Notes: a model not told the origin generated them from the letters alone. A DNA stretch of 13,068 nt from Planctomycetota bacterium (GCA_016209665.1 JACQVT010000151.1:1-13068), one strand, 5' to 3'; positions 6,011 to 13,068 are shown, counted from the first letter of the stretch. Numbers and translations are program-made.

Positions 6011-9000
6011 CCATCAGGCCGTGTGGCGGCCGGCGTGTAAGAGGACGTATCAGAGCCTGCATTCCGCAGTGGCAGAACCTCCGAAAATCCACCTCGCTGG
6101 AAGCTTTCGTAACGCCGCATCAACTCGACCGTGCGTGGATCATTCGGCCCGAAGATGGTCTGATGCATCTCGGCCGCTTCCCGAAAGAGGAGATCGGCAT
6201 CGCCGCGCTGCTGCAGGCTCCACAGACGCATCGCGCCGTTGGCGAGGCCTTCGGCCGCCTGCGGACTGCGTTTCAGGTCTTCCGGGCTGATTGTCCTCCA
6301 GACCCGAATCTCGCCGTTCTCGGTGCCGGCGGCCAAAGAGGTCCCATCCGCACTGAACGCCACTGACCAGCCGGTCGAATTCCCGCTGGGCAGGGTAAGC
6401 AACTCCCAGACGCTGTCCCGCTTCCAGATGTTCACCCGGCCCCAGCCCCCGCAAGTCGCGATACGCGAGCCATCGGACGTCAGGGCGATACCGTAGACTG
6501 CCTTGGGATGGGTCAGCGGGGCGGCAAGGAGCTTACCCGTTTCGGGGTCCCATGTCTGGACGGTGCAATCGTCGGAAGCGGACAGCACGCTCTTGCCATC
6601 CGGGCTGAACAGGACCCTGCGTACCGTGTCGCGGTGGCCTGCGAAGATGCTGATCGGTCGCCGCGTCGCCAGGTCCCACACCACGACTGTCTTGTCGTGA
6701 CTGCCGGAAGCCACGCGCCAGCCGTCCGGGCTGAAGGCCACCGTGACAACACCCGATCGATGCCCGCGCAGGCACATCCGCTCAGTCCCCGCGCCGGCGT
6801 CCCAGATCCGCACGGAGTTGTCTCTGTCCTTGTCGAGATAATCCGCCGCCCCGCCGGCGGGCGGGACGTCGCGGGGGAGCAGTTCATCGCTCCCGCCCGA
6901 GGCAATGAGCCGCCCGTCGCGGCTGACCGCAACGGCCAGGACGCAATCCTTGTGGCCCCGAAGGACCTTCCGTTTGAGACCGGTGTGGGTGTCCCAGATG
7001 CCGATGCTCTTGTCGATGCTGCCGGTGACCAGCCAGGCGCCGTCCGGGCTGAAGGCGAGGCTGCGCACTTTATCTGTGTGACCGGCCAGCGTGAGCAGCA
7101 GCCGGCGCGAGGCAACGTCCCACATGGTGACGATTCCCTCGTTGCCACCCGAGGCCAGCCGCCCATCAGGTCCAAAGGCCACCGTGCGGGAAGCACGCTG
7201 GTGGGCTTGTATGCTCAGAGCAGACGGCGTGCGGTCGAGCCCCCAGACGCGAACGGCGAAGTCGTCGCCCGCGCCGGCCAGCCAGCGCGCGTCAGCGCTG
7301 AATACCAGATGCGACAGGTTGGTCTCTTCGAGCCTCAGCCAGCTCTGGGGCAGCCCCGTTCGCATATCCCAGACGAAGACCGTCTGGTCCGAGTCGGCCC
7401 CGGCGAGTAACCCGCCGTCGGGAGAATAGGCCAATGAATGCTGCGGGAGGCGCCGCGTCAGGATCGTCCTCTCCATCATGCCGCTTCCGGCATTCCACAG
7501 AATCAGCGAACCGTTTTCAGCGGAGGATGCCAGCGTCGTTGCATCGGGGCTCCAGGCCAGGGCAGTAACGTCGGCTTGGTGGCCGCGGAGGAGATGCAGT
7601 TCTCGCCGCTCCTGGATACTCCAGATGCGGACCATCTGGTCCGAACTCCCCGTGGCAATGAGACTGCCGTCGGGGCTGAAGGCGACGGTGGAGACAGACG
7701 CGCCGTGGGGTCCCAGCCGGGTCAGGCGGGCGCCCGAGACGGCATCGCAGAGTTCGAGCCAGCCGTTCGCGTTCCCGATTGCCAGCAGCTTGGAGTTGGG
7801 GCTGAAGCGCATCTGCTGGATCACGCCGTCGTGCTCGACGGGACACACCCTCTTGCCGCCGGCGGTTTCATAGACGGCCACCTTCCCCTCTGGGTCCCAG
7901 ATCGCGCATCGCTGGCCGTCCGGCGAGACGCACATCTTCTGGCACCGGCCGGAGACGGCGATCGAGCCGACTTCCTCGGCCCGCTCGGCGTTCCAGAGCT
8001 TGATCACACCGTCCGCGCCGCCGGAGATGAGCCTCGGCCATTCGCCAGCCACGGCCAGCGCGGTCACAGAACCCTGGTGCCCGCGCAGAACCCGCCAGGA
8101 ATGATTGAGCCGGCCGGCCAGCCAATACCACTCCCAGCCGCGCAGGTCCGCCGAGCAGGCGTAAATCTCGTTGCGGATCCGATCGAAGAGGCCAATGTCC
8201 ACCACGGACGCTGCCGACGTCACGTGATTCAGGTACATGACCCGGCGGAGTTCTTGCGCGCGACTGTCGGCGTGCTTCTGAGCCTGCACGGCGCGGTCTC
8301 GCTCTGATTGGGCGACCTGCCTCTGTTCTTCCGACACCCCGTGTAGTCGGTTCACATCCAGGTACAGGGTGGTGATGACGGTGAGCGCCGTTGCCAGTAC
8401 TACAAAGAAGCCCACTGCGACGGAGACCGGCAGGCGATGGCGGTACAGAAGCTTGCGGAATACGTAGAGGCGCTCGCGTTTGGCCTCGATGGGCTCGCCC
8501 GCGAGGTAACGCCCGAGGTCCCGGGCCAGATCTGCGGCGCTCTGATACCGGCGGTCGGGGTCCTGGGCCAGGGCGCGCAGCACGATGGCATCCAGCTCAT
8601 CGTCGATCGGGCAGCCGGGGCACCGGGTCTTGCCTGGGGCGTGTGGCTCGATCTCCTTCACTGGGCTCCATCGCCGGCTGGGCGGCGGAGGCGAGCCCTC
8701 CGTGATGCGCCGCAGGATCTGCGAGGCGGGCAGGCTGACGTCGTAGGGCAGGCAGCCAGCCAGTATCTCGTACACCAGCACGCCCAGGGCATACACGTCG
8801 GTACGGATGTCCGCCGCTTCAGGCCGTCCGGCCAGTTGCTCGGGAGCCATGTATGGCACGGTGCCGAGGATCTGCCCGGCAACCGAGACCACGCTGCCCA
8901 GGCGCTCGCCCGCCCCGCCGAGCGCCTTAGCCAGACCGAAGTCGAGAACCCGCGGCACCCCCTCAGAGTCCACCAGCACATTGGAGGGCTTCAAGTCGCG

Positions 9001-9639
9001 ATGAATAACGCCGCGCTGATGGGCGTGATTGACCGCCTGGCAGATCGAGATGAACAGGCTCAGGGCCTGCTCGATGCTCAGATCATGCTCGCGCACGTAC
9101 TGGTCCACGGGCAGGCCGCGCACATAGTCCATCACGAAGTAGCACCGTCCGTCCGGCGTCGTCCCGGAGTCGAAGATCGTGATGATGCTGGGGTGCTTGA
9201 GCAGAGAGGCCAACTCCACCTCGCGGTCGAAGCGGTGAGGCCGCTTGCCCGCCAACTGCATTTCCTCGAGGGCCACCTTGATGGCCACCTCGCGCTTGGT
9301 GGACTCTTGAATTGCCCGGTAGACCACCCCCTGGCCGCCGCGATGGATCTCGCCCAGAATCTCGTAGCCCTTGATGCTGTCCCGGGATATCAGCGGCACG
9401 ATCCGCACCGGGAGCTTCAACCCCTCCGCCACCGCGACCTCGGAACTACCGGGGGCGGGAGCACTCTGCACCGCACGCCGAACGTCGGCGGCGTACTCCA
9501 TGTTCGCCCGCCACTCGTCCACCTGGCCCTGGCACAGGGAACAGTACGCGCAGTGCCTCATCAACCGCCGGGACCGGGTTTCCGGGAGGGACTCGCCGGC
9601 CAGCGCGGCAATCTCATCTGTCGTCAGGCACCTGCCCAT
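6007..9639 (-). CDS. Membrane Ser/Thr protein kinase with N-terminal zinc anti-sigma-like motif and 14 WD repeats
   Basis: About 1,210 residues. At 29-36 there is HX3CX2C (H29, C33, C36), the signature of zinc-binding anti-sigma factors. The kinase domain (about 91-383) has a glycine-rich loop at 96-104, catalytic K121, E140, HRDLKPSN at 213-220, DFG at 233-235 and APE at 265-267, so it should be active. One membrane span (403-425) and a coiled coil (about 435-470) follow. Then come 14 WD-type repeats (516-1118), most with a GH near the start and WD-like ends, and finally a TPR-like helix pair (about 1147-1179, FGPNDPRTVELM). Repeat 10 carries an insertion of about 20 residues. The ATG at 9639 overlaps the sigma-factor stop (TGATG) and has GGAG five bases upstream. 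GTG at 9645 and 9642 are possible, but the former overlaps that GGAG. The kinase side is presumably cytoplasmic and the propellers external. The sigma factor next door is the likely partner. Confidence 0.93.
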   Translation of the reverse strand: MGRCLTTDEIAALAGESLPETRSRRLMRHCAYCSLCQGQVDEWRANMEYAADVRRAVQSAPAPGSSEVAVAEGLKLPVRIVPLISRDSIKGYEILGEIHRGGQGVVYRAIQESTKREVAIKVALEEMQLAGKRPHRFDREVELASLLKHPSIITIFDSGTTPDGRCYFVMDYVRGLPVDQYVREHDLSIEQALSLFISICQAVNHAHQRGVIHRDLKPSNVLVDSEGVPRVLDFGLAKALGGAGERLGSVVSVAGQILGTVPYMAPEQLAGRPEAADIRTDVYALGVLVYEILAGCLPYDVSLPASQILRRITEGSPPPPSRRWSPVKEIEPHAPGKTRCPGCPIDDELDAIVLRALAQDPDRRYQSAADLARDLGRYLAGEPIEAKRERLYVFRKLLYRHRLPVSVAVGFFVVLATALTVITTLYLDVNRLHGVSEEQRQVAQSERDRAVQAQKHADSRAQELRRVMYLNHVTSAASVVDIGLFDRIRNEIYACSADLRGWEWYWLAGRLNHSWRVLRGHQGSVTALAVAGEWPRLISGGADGVIKLWNAERAEEVGSIAVSGRCQKMCVSPDGQRCAIWDPEGKVAVYETAGGKRVCPVEHDGVIQQMRFSPNSKLLAIGNANGWLELCDAVSGARLTRLGPHGASVSTVAFSPDGSLIATGSSDQMVRIWSIQERRELHLLRGHQADVTALAWSPDATTLASSAENGSLILWNAGSGMMERTILTRRLPQHSLAYSPDGGLLAGADSDQTVFVWDMRTGLPQSWLRLEETNLSHLVFSADARWLAGAGDDFAVRVWGLDRTPSALSIQAHQRASRTVAFGPDGRLASGGNEGIVTMWDVASRRLLLTLAGHTDKVRSLAFSPDGAWLVTGSIDKSIGIWDTHTGLKRKVLRGHKDCVLAVAVSRDGRLIASGGSDELLPRDVPPAGGAADYLDKDRDNSVRIWDAGAGTERMCLRGHRSGVVTVAFSPDGWRVASGSHDKTVVVWDLATRRPISIFAGHRDTVRRVLFSPDGKSVLSASDDCTVQTWDPETGKLLAAPLTHPKAVYGIALTSDGSRIATCGGWGRVNIWKRDSVWELLTLPSGNSTGWSVAFSADGTSLAAGTENGEIRVWRTISPEDLKRSPQAAEGLANGAMRLWSLQQRGDADLLFREAAEMHQTIFGPNDPRTVELMRRYESFQRGGFSEVLPLRNAGSDTSSYTPAATRPDG

Positions 9640-10226
9640 CACCACTCCACGTCTACCATCCGATGCAGCTCCCGCATCCGCGAGAGCACCCGCTGGTTGG
9701 CCTTGACCACCGCCGCCTTCGACATCCCCAGGTTTTTCGCCACTGCCTCGGGGGCATGCTCCTGGAGAGTGATCGCCTCAAAGGCTGCCAATGTCGTCGC
9801 AGCCACGTCTCGGCGAACCAGGTCAAGACACGTCCGAATCACCGCCTGCCGCCACTCCTCTTCCCACACCTGTGCCGCGGCCCCGTCAGCCGCCCTCTGG
9901 TTCAGTTGCCGCTCCTGAGCCACGCTCATGCCGGCGGGGTCGCGGGCCCGGCGCCGCTGGATGTCGCGGACCTTGTTCTGGATGACGCCGAAGAGCCAGG
10001 ACCGTAGCCGTCCCCGTTCTCGGCTGTACCTGCCCTCCTGGTAAGCACGAGCGAAGGCGATAAACGTCTCCTGGGTCGCGTCCTGGGCATCGGCTTCGCC
10101 CAACCCCAGCCGCCTGGCGAAGGCCAACAGGACCGGCCCATAGCGCGCACAGAACTCCAGCCAGGCCGCATGGTTCCGCGGATCCCGCAAACCGTTCAGC
10201 AGCTCTGTACTGGTTGATTGCAGCAA
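9639..10226 (-). CDS. ECF-like RNA polymerase sigma factor, first gene of the operon
   Basis: The protein has 195 residues with the two domains of ECF sigma factors and no region 3. Region 2 spans about 19-92: AWLEFCARYGPVLLAFARRLGL, DAQDATQETFIAFARA for core-polymerase and -10 contacts, and LRSWLFGVIQNKVRDIQRR. Region 4 spans about 128-190, with a helix-turn-helix at about 157-180 (APEAVAKNLGMSKAAVVKANQR) for the -35. The linker between them is charged and rich in Ala/Glu. Pairing with a kinase-WD40 gene is characteristic of planctomycete ECF groups. Start choice: the frame opens after a TAA about 45 bases upstream and has no ATG or GTG there. TTG at 10226, with GGTGGG six bases before it, is the best option; CTG at 10223 is the alternative. 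The stop TGA shares its A with the kinase ATG. Confidence 0.9.
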   Translation of the reverse strand: MLQSTSTELLNGLRDPRNHAAWLEFCARYGPVLLAFARRLGLGEADAQDATQETFIAFARAYQEGRYSRERGRLRSWLFGVIQNKVRDIQRRRARDPAGMSVAQERQLNQRAADGAAAQVWEEEWRQAVIRTCLDLVRRDVAATTLAAFEAITLQEHAPEAVAKNLGMSKAAVVKANQRVLSRMRELHRMVDVEW

Positions 10227-10233
10227 ATCAACC
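10212..10233. promoter_or_regulatory. Inverted repeat over the start codon of the sigma-factor gene
   Basis: GGTTGATT and AATCAACC (arms 10212-10219 and 10226-10233) are perfect complements around six bases. The TTG start (10226-10224) lies in the arm-loop junction, and the GGTGGG ribosome binding site abuts the far arm. The arms are half A/T or more in a GC-rich context. It could be an operator for the operon's own GntR/LacI-type regulator, or an mRNA hairpin that hides the start. The symmetry is directly visible; the role is inference. Confidence 0.5.
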
Positions 10234-10738
10234 CACCGGCTGTATACGCCCCGGTACCGACGTTCTTATCTGCGCATCATGAATGTCCCATCGTGCCCTT
10301 ATACCCTCCGGCCTCCGCCCTGAATGCCATCTTTCGGGGCGGTCCCAGTCGAATGTCGCATCTTGCCGCTGTCCGCCTTCCCGGTCGCATGGGGACTCGG
10401 CGCCGGTTTGCCGTCAAGCGACCCCGTCGTCCCTGTCGTACCCAGACACATACGTCCATGCGCCTTGCCCACAGAAGCACACTCAAAAGCCTAGCCCTGG
10501 TCCTCCTGGTCCCCGCTCAGCCACAATCGCTCACGACGCCTCACAACCGGCTGGGCCGGACGGCTGTTCACTTCCTACCGATTCCGGCCTCAAGTCATGG
10601 GCTCCCCCATCCTTCTGAAGACTTCGCCGACAAGGCCCGGAAAAAGACACGGACTTTGCCCCAATCCCGGGCAACCGGGCACGTTGAAGGATGAGCCCGC
10701 CCGTTCGAGCGACCGTCGCTCGGCGGTCGCTCACCCGT

Positions 10739-10822
10739 AGGCCGCACGCCAGATCGGAAGCTGGCGACCGACGTCCCTCTCGTACTCCTGCGAGAGTCGT
10801 CGTCACTGGCTGCCAGCGGCCT
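10739..10822. other. Candidate structured RNA: closed multi-branch fold of 84 bases
   Basis: aggccgc (10739-10745) pairs with gcggcct (10816-10822). Inside are three hairpins: gccag/ctggc at 10748-10752 and 10761-10765; ctctcg/cgagag at 10777-10782 and 10791-10796, extended beyond an internal loop by cgacg/cgtcg pairs; and ctgg/ccag at 10806-10816. Immediately left, 10707-10715 and 10724-10732 form a perfect 9-bp stem. Three of the hairpin loops are eight bases long. Strand and function are unknown, and no known RNA family is recognised. Confidence 0.25.
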
Positions 10823-10923
10823 GCGTTCGCACGATACGGTCGGGGCGTCTCGCGTGCACCGCCCATATAGACGCGGCAGAGAGTCGTGAGGAACAGAGAA
10901 TCCGCCGGCACCACCTCCGATGC

Positions 10924-10937
10924 GGACCGATCGGTCC
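10924..10937. repeat. Perfect 14-bp palindrome
   Basis: ggaccga/tcggtcc is its own reverse complement with no spacer, the geometry of a dimeric repressor site. About one such palindrome is expected by chance in a window this size, so the assignment is weak. Confidence 0.3.
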
Positions 10938-10984
10938 CCTTCACGGGGTTGGCCCCGACGTGTTCCCCCCAGAGGTGCGGGGCC

Positions 10985-11010
10985 ACTGGCCTGACTCGCC
11001 ATCGGCCAGT
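10985..11010 (-). terminator. Hairpin directly after the lptB stop codon
   Basis: actggcc (10985-10991) and ggccagt (11004-11010) form a perfect 7-bp stem with a 12-base loop, beginning with the first base after the stop at 11011-11013. Position suggests a transcript end, but no U tract follows. Confidence 0.4.
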
Positions 11011-11799
11011 TCAGGCGCCCACGTTCTGGTGCTCGTCGGCGGGCTCGCGGTCGTCGAACTCGTCGCCGCGGAACGTGCTGCCAAGATAGATGCGGCGGAC
11101 CTTGGGGTCGTTGATGAGGTTGCGGGGCGGGCCCTCGGCGATGACCCGGCCCTCATGGATGATGTAGCTTCGGTCGGTCACGGACAACGTCTCGCGGACG
11201 TTGTGGTCGGTCAGGAGGATCGCGATACCGTGCTGTTCCCGCAGGCGGCGGATCTCCTTCTGCAGGCCCTCGACGGCAATGGGATCGACGCCGCTGAACG
11301 GCTCGTCGAGCAAGATGAGCTGCGGCTCGGTCACCAGGGCCCGGGCGATCTCCAGGCGTCGCCGCTCGCCTCCGGACAGGTCGCGGGCCATCTGTCTGGA
11401 CAGGTGGGCCAGGCCGAACTGCTCCAGGAGGCTGTCTGCCCGGCGAGACCGGTCCCGCCGGCCCAGCGGCATGGATTCCAGGATGGCCATCAGGTTCTGG
11501 CGGACGCTTAGCCGCTGGAAGACGCTGGGCTCCTGCGACAGGTAGCCGATCCCCCGCTGGGCCCGCTTGTACATGGGCAGCGGGGCGATGTCCTCGCCGT
11601 TGAAGATGACGTTGCCGGCGTTCGGGGTGATCATGCCGATAGTGATGCGGAAGCTGGTGGTCTTGCCCGCACCGTTGCGGCCCAGGAGGCCGACAATCTC
11701 GCCCCGGTGGACCGTGAAACTGACCCGGTCCACCACGGTGCGGTTTCCGTAGCGTTTGACCAGCTCGATCGCCTCAAGCAGCTTGGGAGAATCGGCCAT
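11011..11799 (-). CDS. lptB: LPS export ABC transporter ATP-binding protein LptB
   Basis: The 262-residue protein has every ABC ATPase element: Walker A GRNGAGKTT (40-48), Q-loop Q89, signature LSGGE (141-145), Walker B LILLDE with catalytic E166, and the switch histidine H199 in LLTDHN. The stretches IVGLLGRNGAGKTTSF, GIGYLSQEPSVFQRLSV, ARDLSGGERRRLEIARAL and LLDEPFSGVDPIAV are characteristic of LptB, not of amino-acid or lipoprotein transporters. LptB powers LPS extraction from the inner membrane together with LptF/LptG and the LptC-A-D bridge. Compared with the usual 240 residues it has an extra acidic tail (about 243-262). The ATG at 11799 fits the family start; the nearest purine-rich element (AGGG) is 11 bases upstream. 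None of the other lpt genes lies within the window, and the upstream gene is a signal peptidase. Confidence 0.93.
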   Translation of the reverse strand: MADSPKLLEAIELVKRYGNRTVVDRVSFTVHRGEIVGLLGRNGAGKTTSFRITIGMITPNAGNVIFNGEDIAPLPMYKRAQRGIGYLSQEPSVFQRLSVRQNLMAILESMPLGRRDRSRRADSLLEQFGLAHLSRQMARDLSGGERRRLEIARALVTEPQLILLDEPFSGVDPIAVEGLQKEIRRLREQHGIAILLTDHNVRETLSVTDRSYIIHEGRVIAEGPPRNLINDPKVRRIYLGSTFRGDEFDDREPADEHQNVGA

Positions 11800-12073
11800 G
11801 CCCGTCGTATCCCTGCTCAGCCCACGGCGGACCTCAAGGCCCGGCGTGGATAGACTGTTGAAAACGGTGCCTTCCAGGACGAGTTTTCGTCGCTGTGTGA
11901 TGAGTCGAGTTCATCCGAACCTCGATCCCGGGCGGGACCCTATCATCGCGCGTATCTCATTCATCATCAGCCAGTTATGTTCACAAGACCCTGAAACCGC
12001 ATCGTCTCGCCCGGGAGGGACGGCGGCGATGCCAGTGACGAAAAACCATCGCCGGCGGCAGCCCCGAACGAAT

Positions 12074-12082
12074 TGTGGATAA
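12074..12082. promoter_or_regulatory. Perfect DnaA-box sequence in the lepB-lptB gap
   Basis: TGTGGATAA on the plus strand is TTATCCACA on the minus strand, identical to the E. coli DnaA-box consensus. A weaker relative (CTATCCACG) occurs at 11845-11853. The 299-bp gap between lepB and lptB otherwise holds no gene, clear promoter or terminator that I can defend. Two isolated boxes do not make an origin. Confidence 0.25.
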
Positions 12083-12098
12083 CTGGCGAACAACGAAC

Positions 12099-13068
12099 CT
12101 ACCTGATCCACCGCATCCGGCCGAAGTTCGGGATGGCACCAATGTCCGCCGTCCAGCTTCGGCGGTACCCGCCGGGCCAATAAACGAAAAAAGCCTGCCC
12201 GATGAGCTGGTCCTCGGGCACGGTTCCGACCTGGTACTGCTCGCCCAGATGGTACAGGTGCGGGCCGATCTCCCACCAGAGGCGGGAATCCTTGCTCCCG
12301 GGGCTGTTGTCTCCCAGCATGAAGTACTCCCGCGCGTCGCCATCGCGGAGCAGGATCGGCCGGCCCTGAGTGCCCCACCCCGGCCACCGGAAAAACACGT
12401 TCTGCCTCGGCCGGTAGCTGCCGGTGGGCTGCCCCGGCGGCGAGGCGACCTCGGGCATCGAACTGGAACGATAATACACGTCGCGGTCCAACTCAACGTG
12501 ATCGAGCCGGCACTGCAGACGGTAGGCGCCGATCTTCACGGCGGACGGCACCGTCTGGTCGGGGCGGTTCTCGGTGTCACGGCTCAACAGCTCGGCCAGG
12601 TTCGGAGCGTATTGCTTGTCCGTCGACGCCACGACCTCCCGGCCATCGATGGTCAGCGACACGCGGAAGTCGACGTTCACGAACTCGACCTCGACCGCCC
12701 GGCCCAAGGCGAACGGATCGAGCTTGACGGGCCCCGTGCCGAGGGCCACCGGCACCTTGGCGGCCCCCGCGAGGTGGTCGACCTGAACCGTGCCGTCCAT
12801 TCGGATGCGGGCGGTGAACAGGTCCCGGTCCCGATTCATTTCCAGGACCAACCCACCGTCGCCCGCATCAGGGAACCAGGTGAACGCCAACCGCAGGTCC
12901 CCCACCGGCAGTCGCTGTTGGGCCGGGTGTTGGCCATTCTGGGAGTAGTTGTAACCGTAGAAATCGTCGATCGGCTTGCCGGCAAAGTGCAGGTTCAGCA
13001 CCTGGTCGCTCTCGCACTTGAACCGGATCGTGCGTTGGGAAGTGTCCCAGGCCTCGGCGGCCGCGGCA
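12099..13068 (-). CDS. lepB: Type I signal peptidase (S26), C-terminal part with beta-rich insertion
   Basis: The frame is open from the right edge to a TAG at 12099, giving 322 visible residues; the true start lies beyond base 13068. YFMLGDNSPGSKDSR (about 12326-12282) is box E of bacterial signal peptidases, with the conserved GDNS and SKDSR, and VPEDQLIGQAFFVYWP follows as in the family. The catalytic Ser and Lys should lie upstream of the window, so activity cannot be judged. More than 240 residues precede box E. Much of them reads as beta strands (LRLAFTWFPDAGDGGLVLEM, then LFTARIRMDG, and VEFVNVDFRVSLTIDGREVV), suggesting an inserted lectin/LamG-like sandwich. Signal peptidases cut signal peptides from exported proteins on the outer face of the cytoplasmic membrane. 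lptB follows on the same strand after 299 bp. Confidence 0.9.
   Translation of the reverse strand, partial: AAAAEAWDTSQRTIRFKCESDQVLNLHFAGKPIDDFYGYNYSQNGQHPAQQRLPVGDLRLAFTWFPDAGDGGLVLEMNRDRDLFTARIRMDGTVQVDHLAGAAKVPVALGTGPVKLDPFALGRAVEVEFVNVDFRVSLTIDGREVVASTDKQYAPNLAELLSRDTENRPDQTVPSAVKIGAYRLQCRLDHVELDRDVYYRSSSMPEVASPPGQPTGSYRPRQNVFFRWPGWGTQGRPILLRDGDAREYFMLGDNSPGSKDSRLWWEIGPHLYHLGEQYQVGTVPEDQLIGQAFFVYWPGGYRRSWTADIGAIPNFGRMRWIR

Larger units (their letters stand above)
10234..10984. other. About 750 bp with no convincing gene, rich in inverted repeats
   Basis: The stretch separates the sigma-factor operon start from the 3' end of lptB. Frames on both strands are arginine- and proline-rich and match no family I know, so I treat them as chance. 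The operon promoter must lie here, but I could not pick a clear -10/-35 pair. From about 10660 to 10960 inverted repeats are dense: 10666-10679 (cccgg / ccggg closing a GCAA loop), 10707-10732, 10748-10765, 10777-10796, 10806-10816 and 10845-10874. Confidence 0.5.

Noticed and set aside
6508..8307. Plus-strand open frames of about 300 and 289 codons inside the WD-repeat region
   Set aside because: Their apparent internal repetition (VRAEG- and VPD-type patterns) mirrors the WD-repeat periodicity on the other strand. They carry no independent coding signal.
8437..9918. Plus-strand open frame of 493 codons antisense to the kinase and sigma-factor genes
   Set aside because: It is fully antisense to two well-supported genes, has no recognisable domain, and has the His/Gln/Pro/Arg-rich composition typical of the complementary strand of GC-rich coding DNA.
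10218..10694. Plus-strand open frame of 158 codons upstream of the sigma-factor gene
   Set aside because: It has Pro/Arg/Ser-rich sequence with no family resemblance and no credible ribosome binding site, and it overlaps the sigma gene start and the inverted repeat.
10531..10986. Minus-strand open frame of 151 codons after lptB
   Set aside because: It looked possible because it follows lptB on the same strand, but its sequence matches nothing I know and runs through several hairpins. The overlapping alternative frame is equally open.
1..13068. Search for CRISPR arrays, tRNA and rRNA genes, and attachment sites
   Set aside because: No regularly spaced repeats, no tRNA-like arm with a GTTCGAATC-type T loop, no rRNA-like sequence and no integrase-flanked direct repeats were seen.

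Overview
The window looks like a chromosomal segment from a high-GC, flagellated member of the Planctomycetota. I infer this from a very long Ser/Thr kinase-WD40 protein paired with an ECF-type sigma factor, a flagellin, an LPS-export ATPase and an enlarged type I signal peptidase. The combination is typical of the phylum, but no rRNA or other phylogenetic marker is present. Almost all genes are on the minus strand; only the double-ACT protein gene and a decayed gene fragment are on the plus strand.

Layout. (1) 1-307: start of a UbiA-family prenyltransferase that runs off the left edge. (2) 308-1472: a degraded accessory stretch. It holds a truncated RAYT/Y1 transposase whose HUH motif has lost its first histidine, a two-copy 30-bp repeat just upstream of it, a plus-strand remnant resembling the C-terminal end of a DUF1573 protein with an in-frame stop, and several strong GC-rich hairpins. 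(3) 1473-2882: flagellin, with its upstream region facing (4) 3385-3927, a GcvR-like protein with two ACT domains. (5) 3969-10226: four minus-strand genes packed without gaps. (6) 10227-11010: about 780 bp without a convincing gene but rich in inverted repeats. (7) 11011-13068: lptB preceded by the 3' part of a type I signal peptidase gene.

The most interesting locus is the four-gene block. In transcription order it encodes an ECF-like sigma factor; a protein of about 1,210 residues with an N-terminal HX3CX2C zinc anti-sigma-like motif, a complete kinase domain, one membrane span and 14 WD-type repeats (enough for two seven-bladed propellers); a transcription factor with a GntR winged helix joined to a LacI-type sugar-binding domain; and a six-span membrane protein. 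The three junctions overlap as TGATG, ATGA and ATGA, so translation is probably coupled. An AT-rich inverted repeat covers the start codon of the first gene. I infer a single signalling module: a membrane kinase that may also hold the sigma factor, a ligand-responsive repressor or activator, and a membrane partner. The ligand and target genes cannot be seen here.

No tRNA, rRNA, CRISPR array or complete insertion sequence was found.
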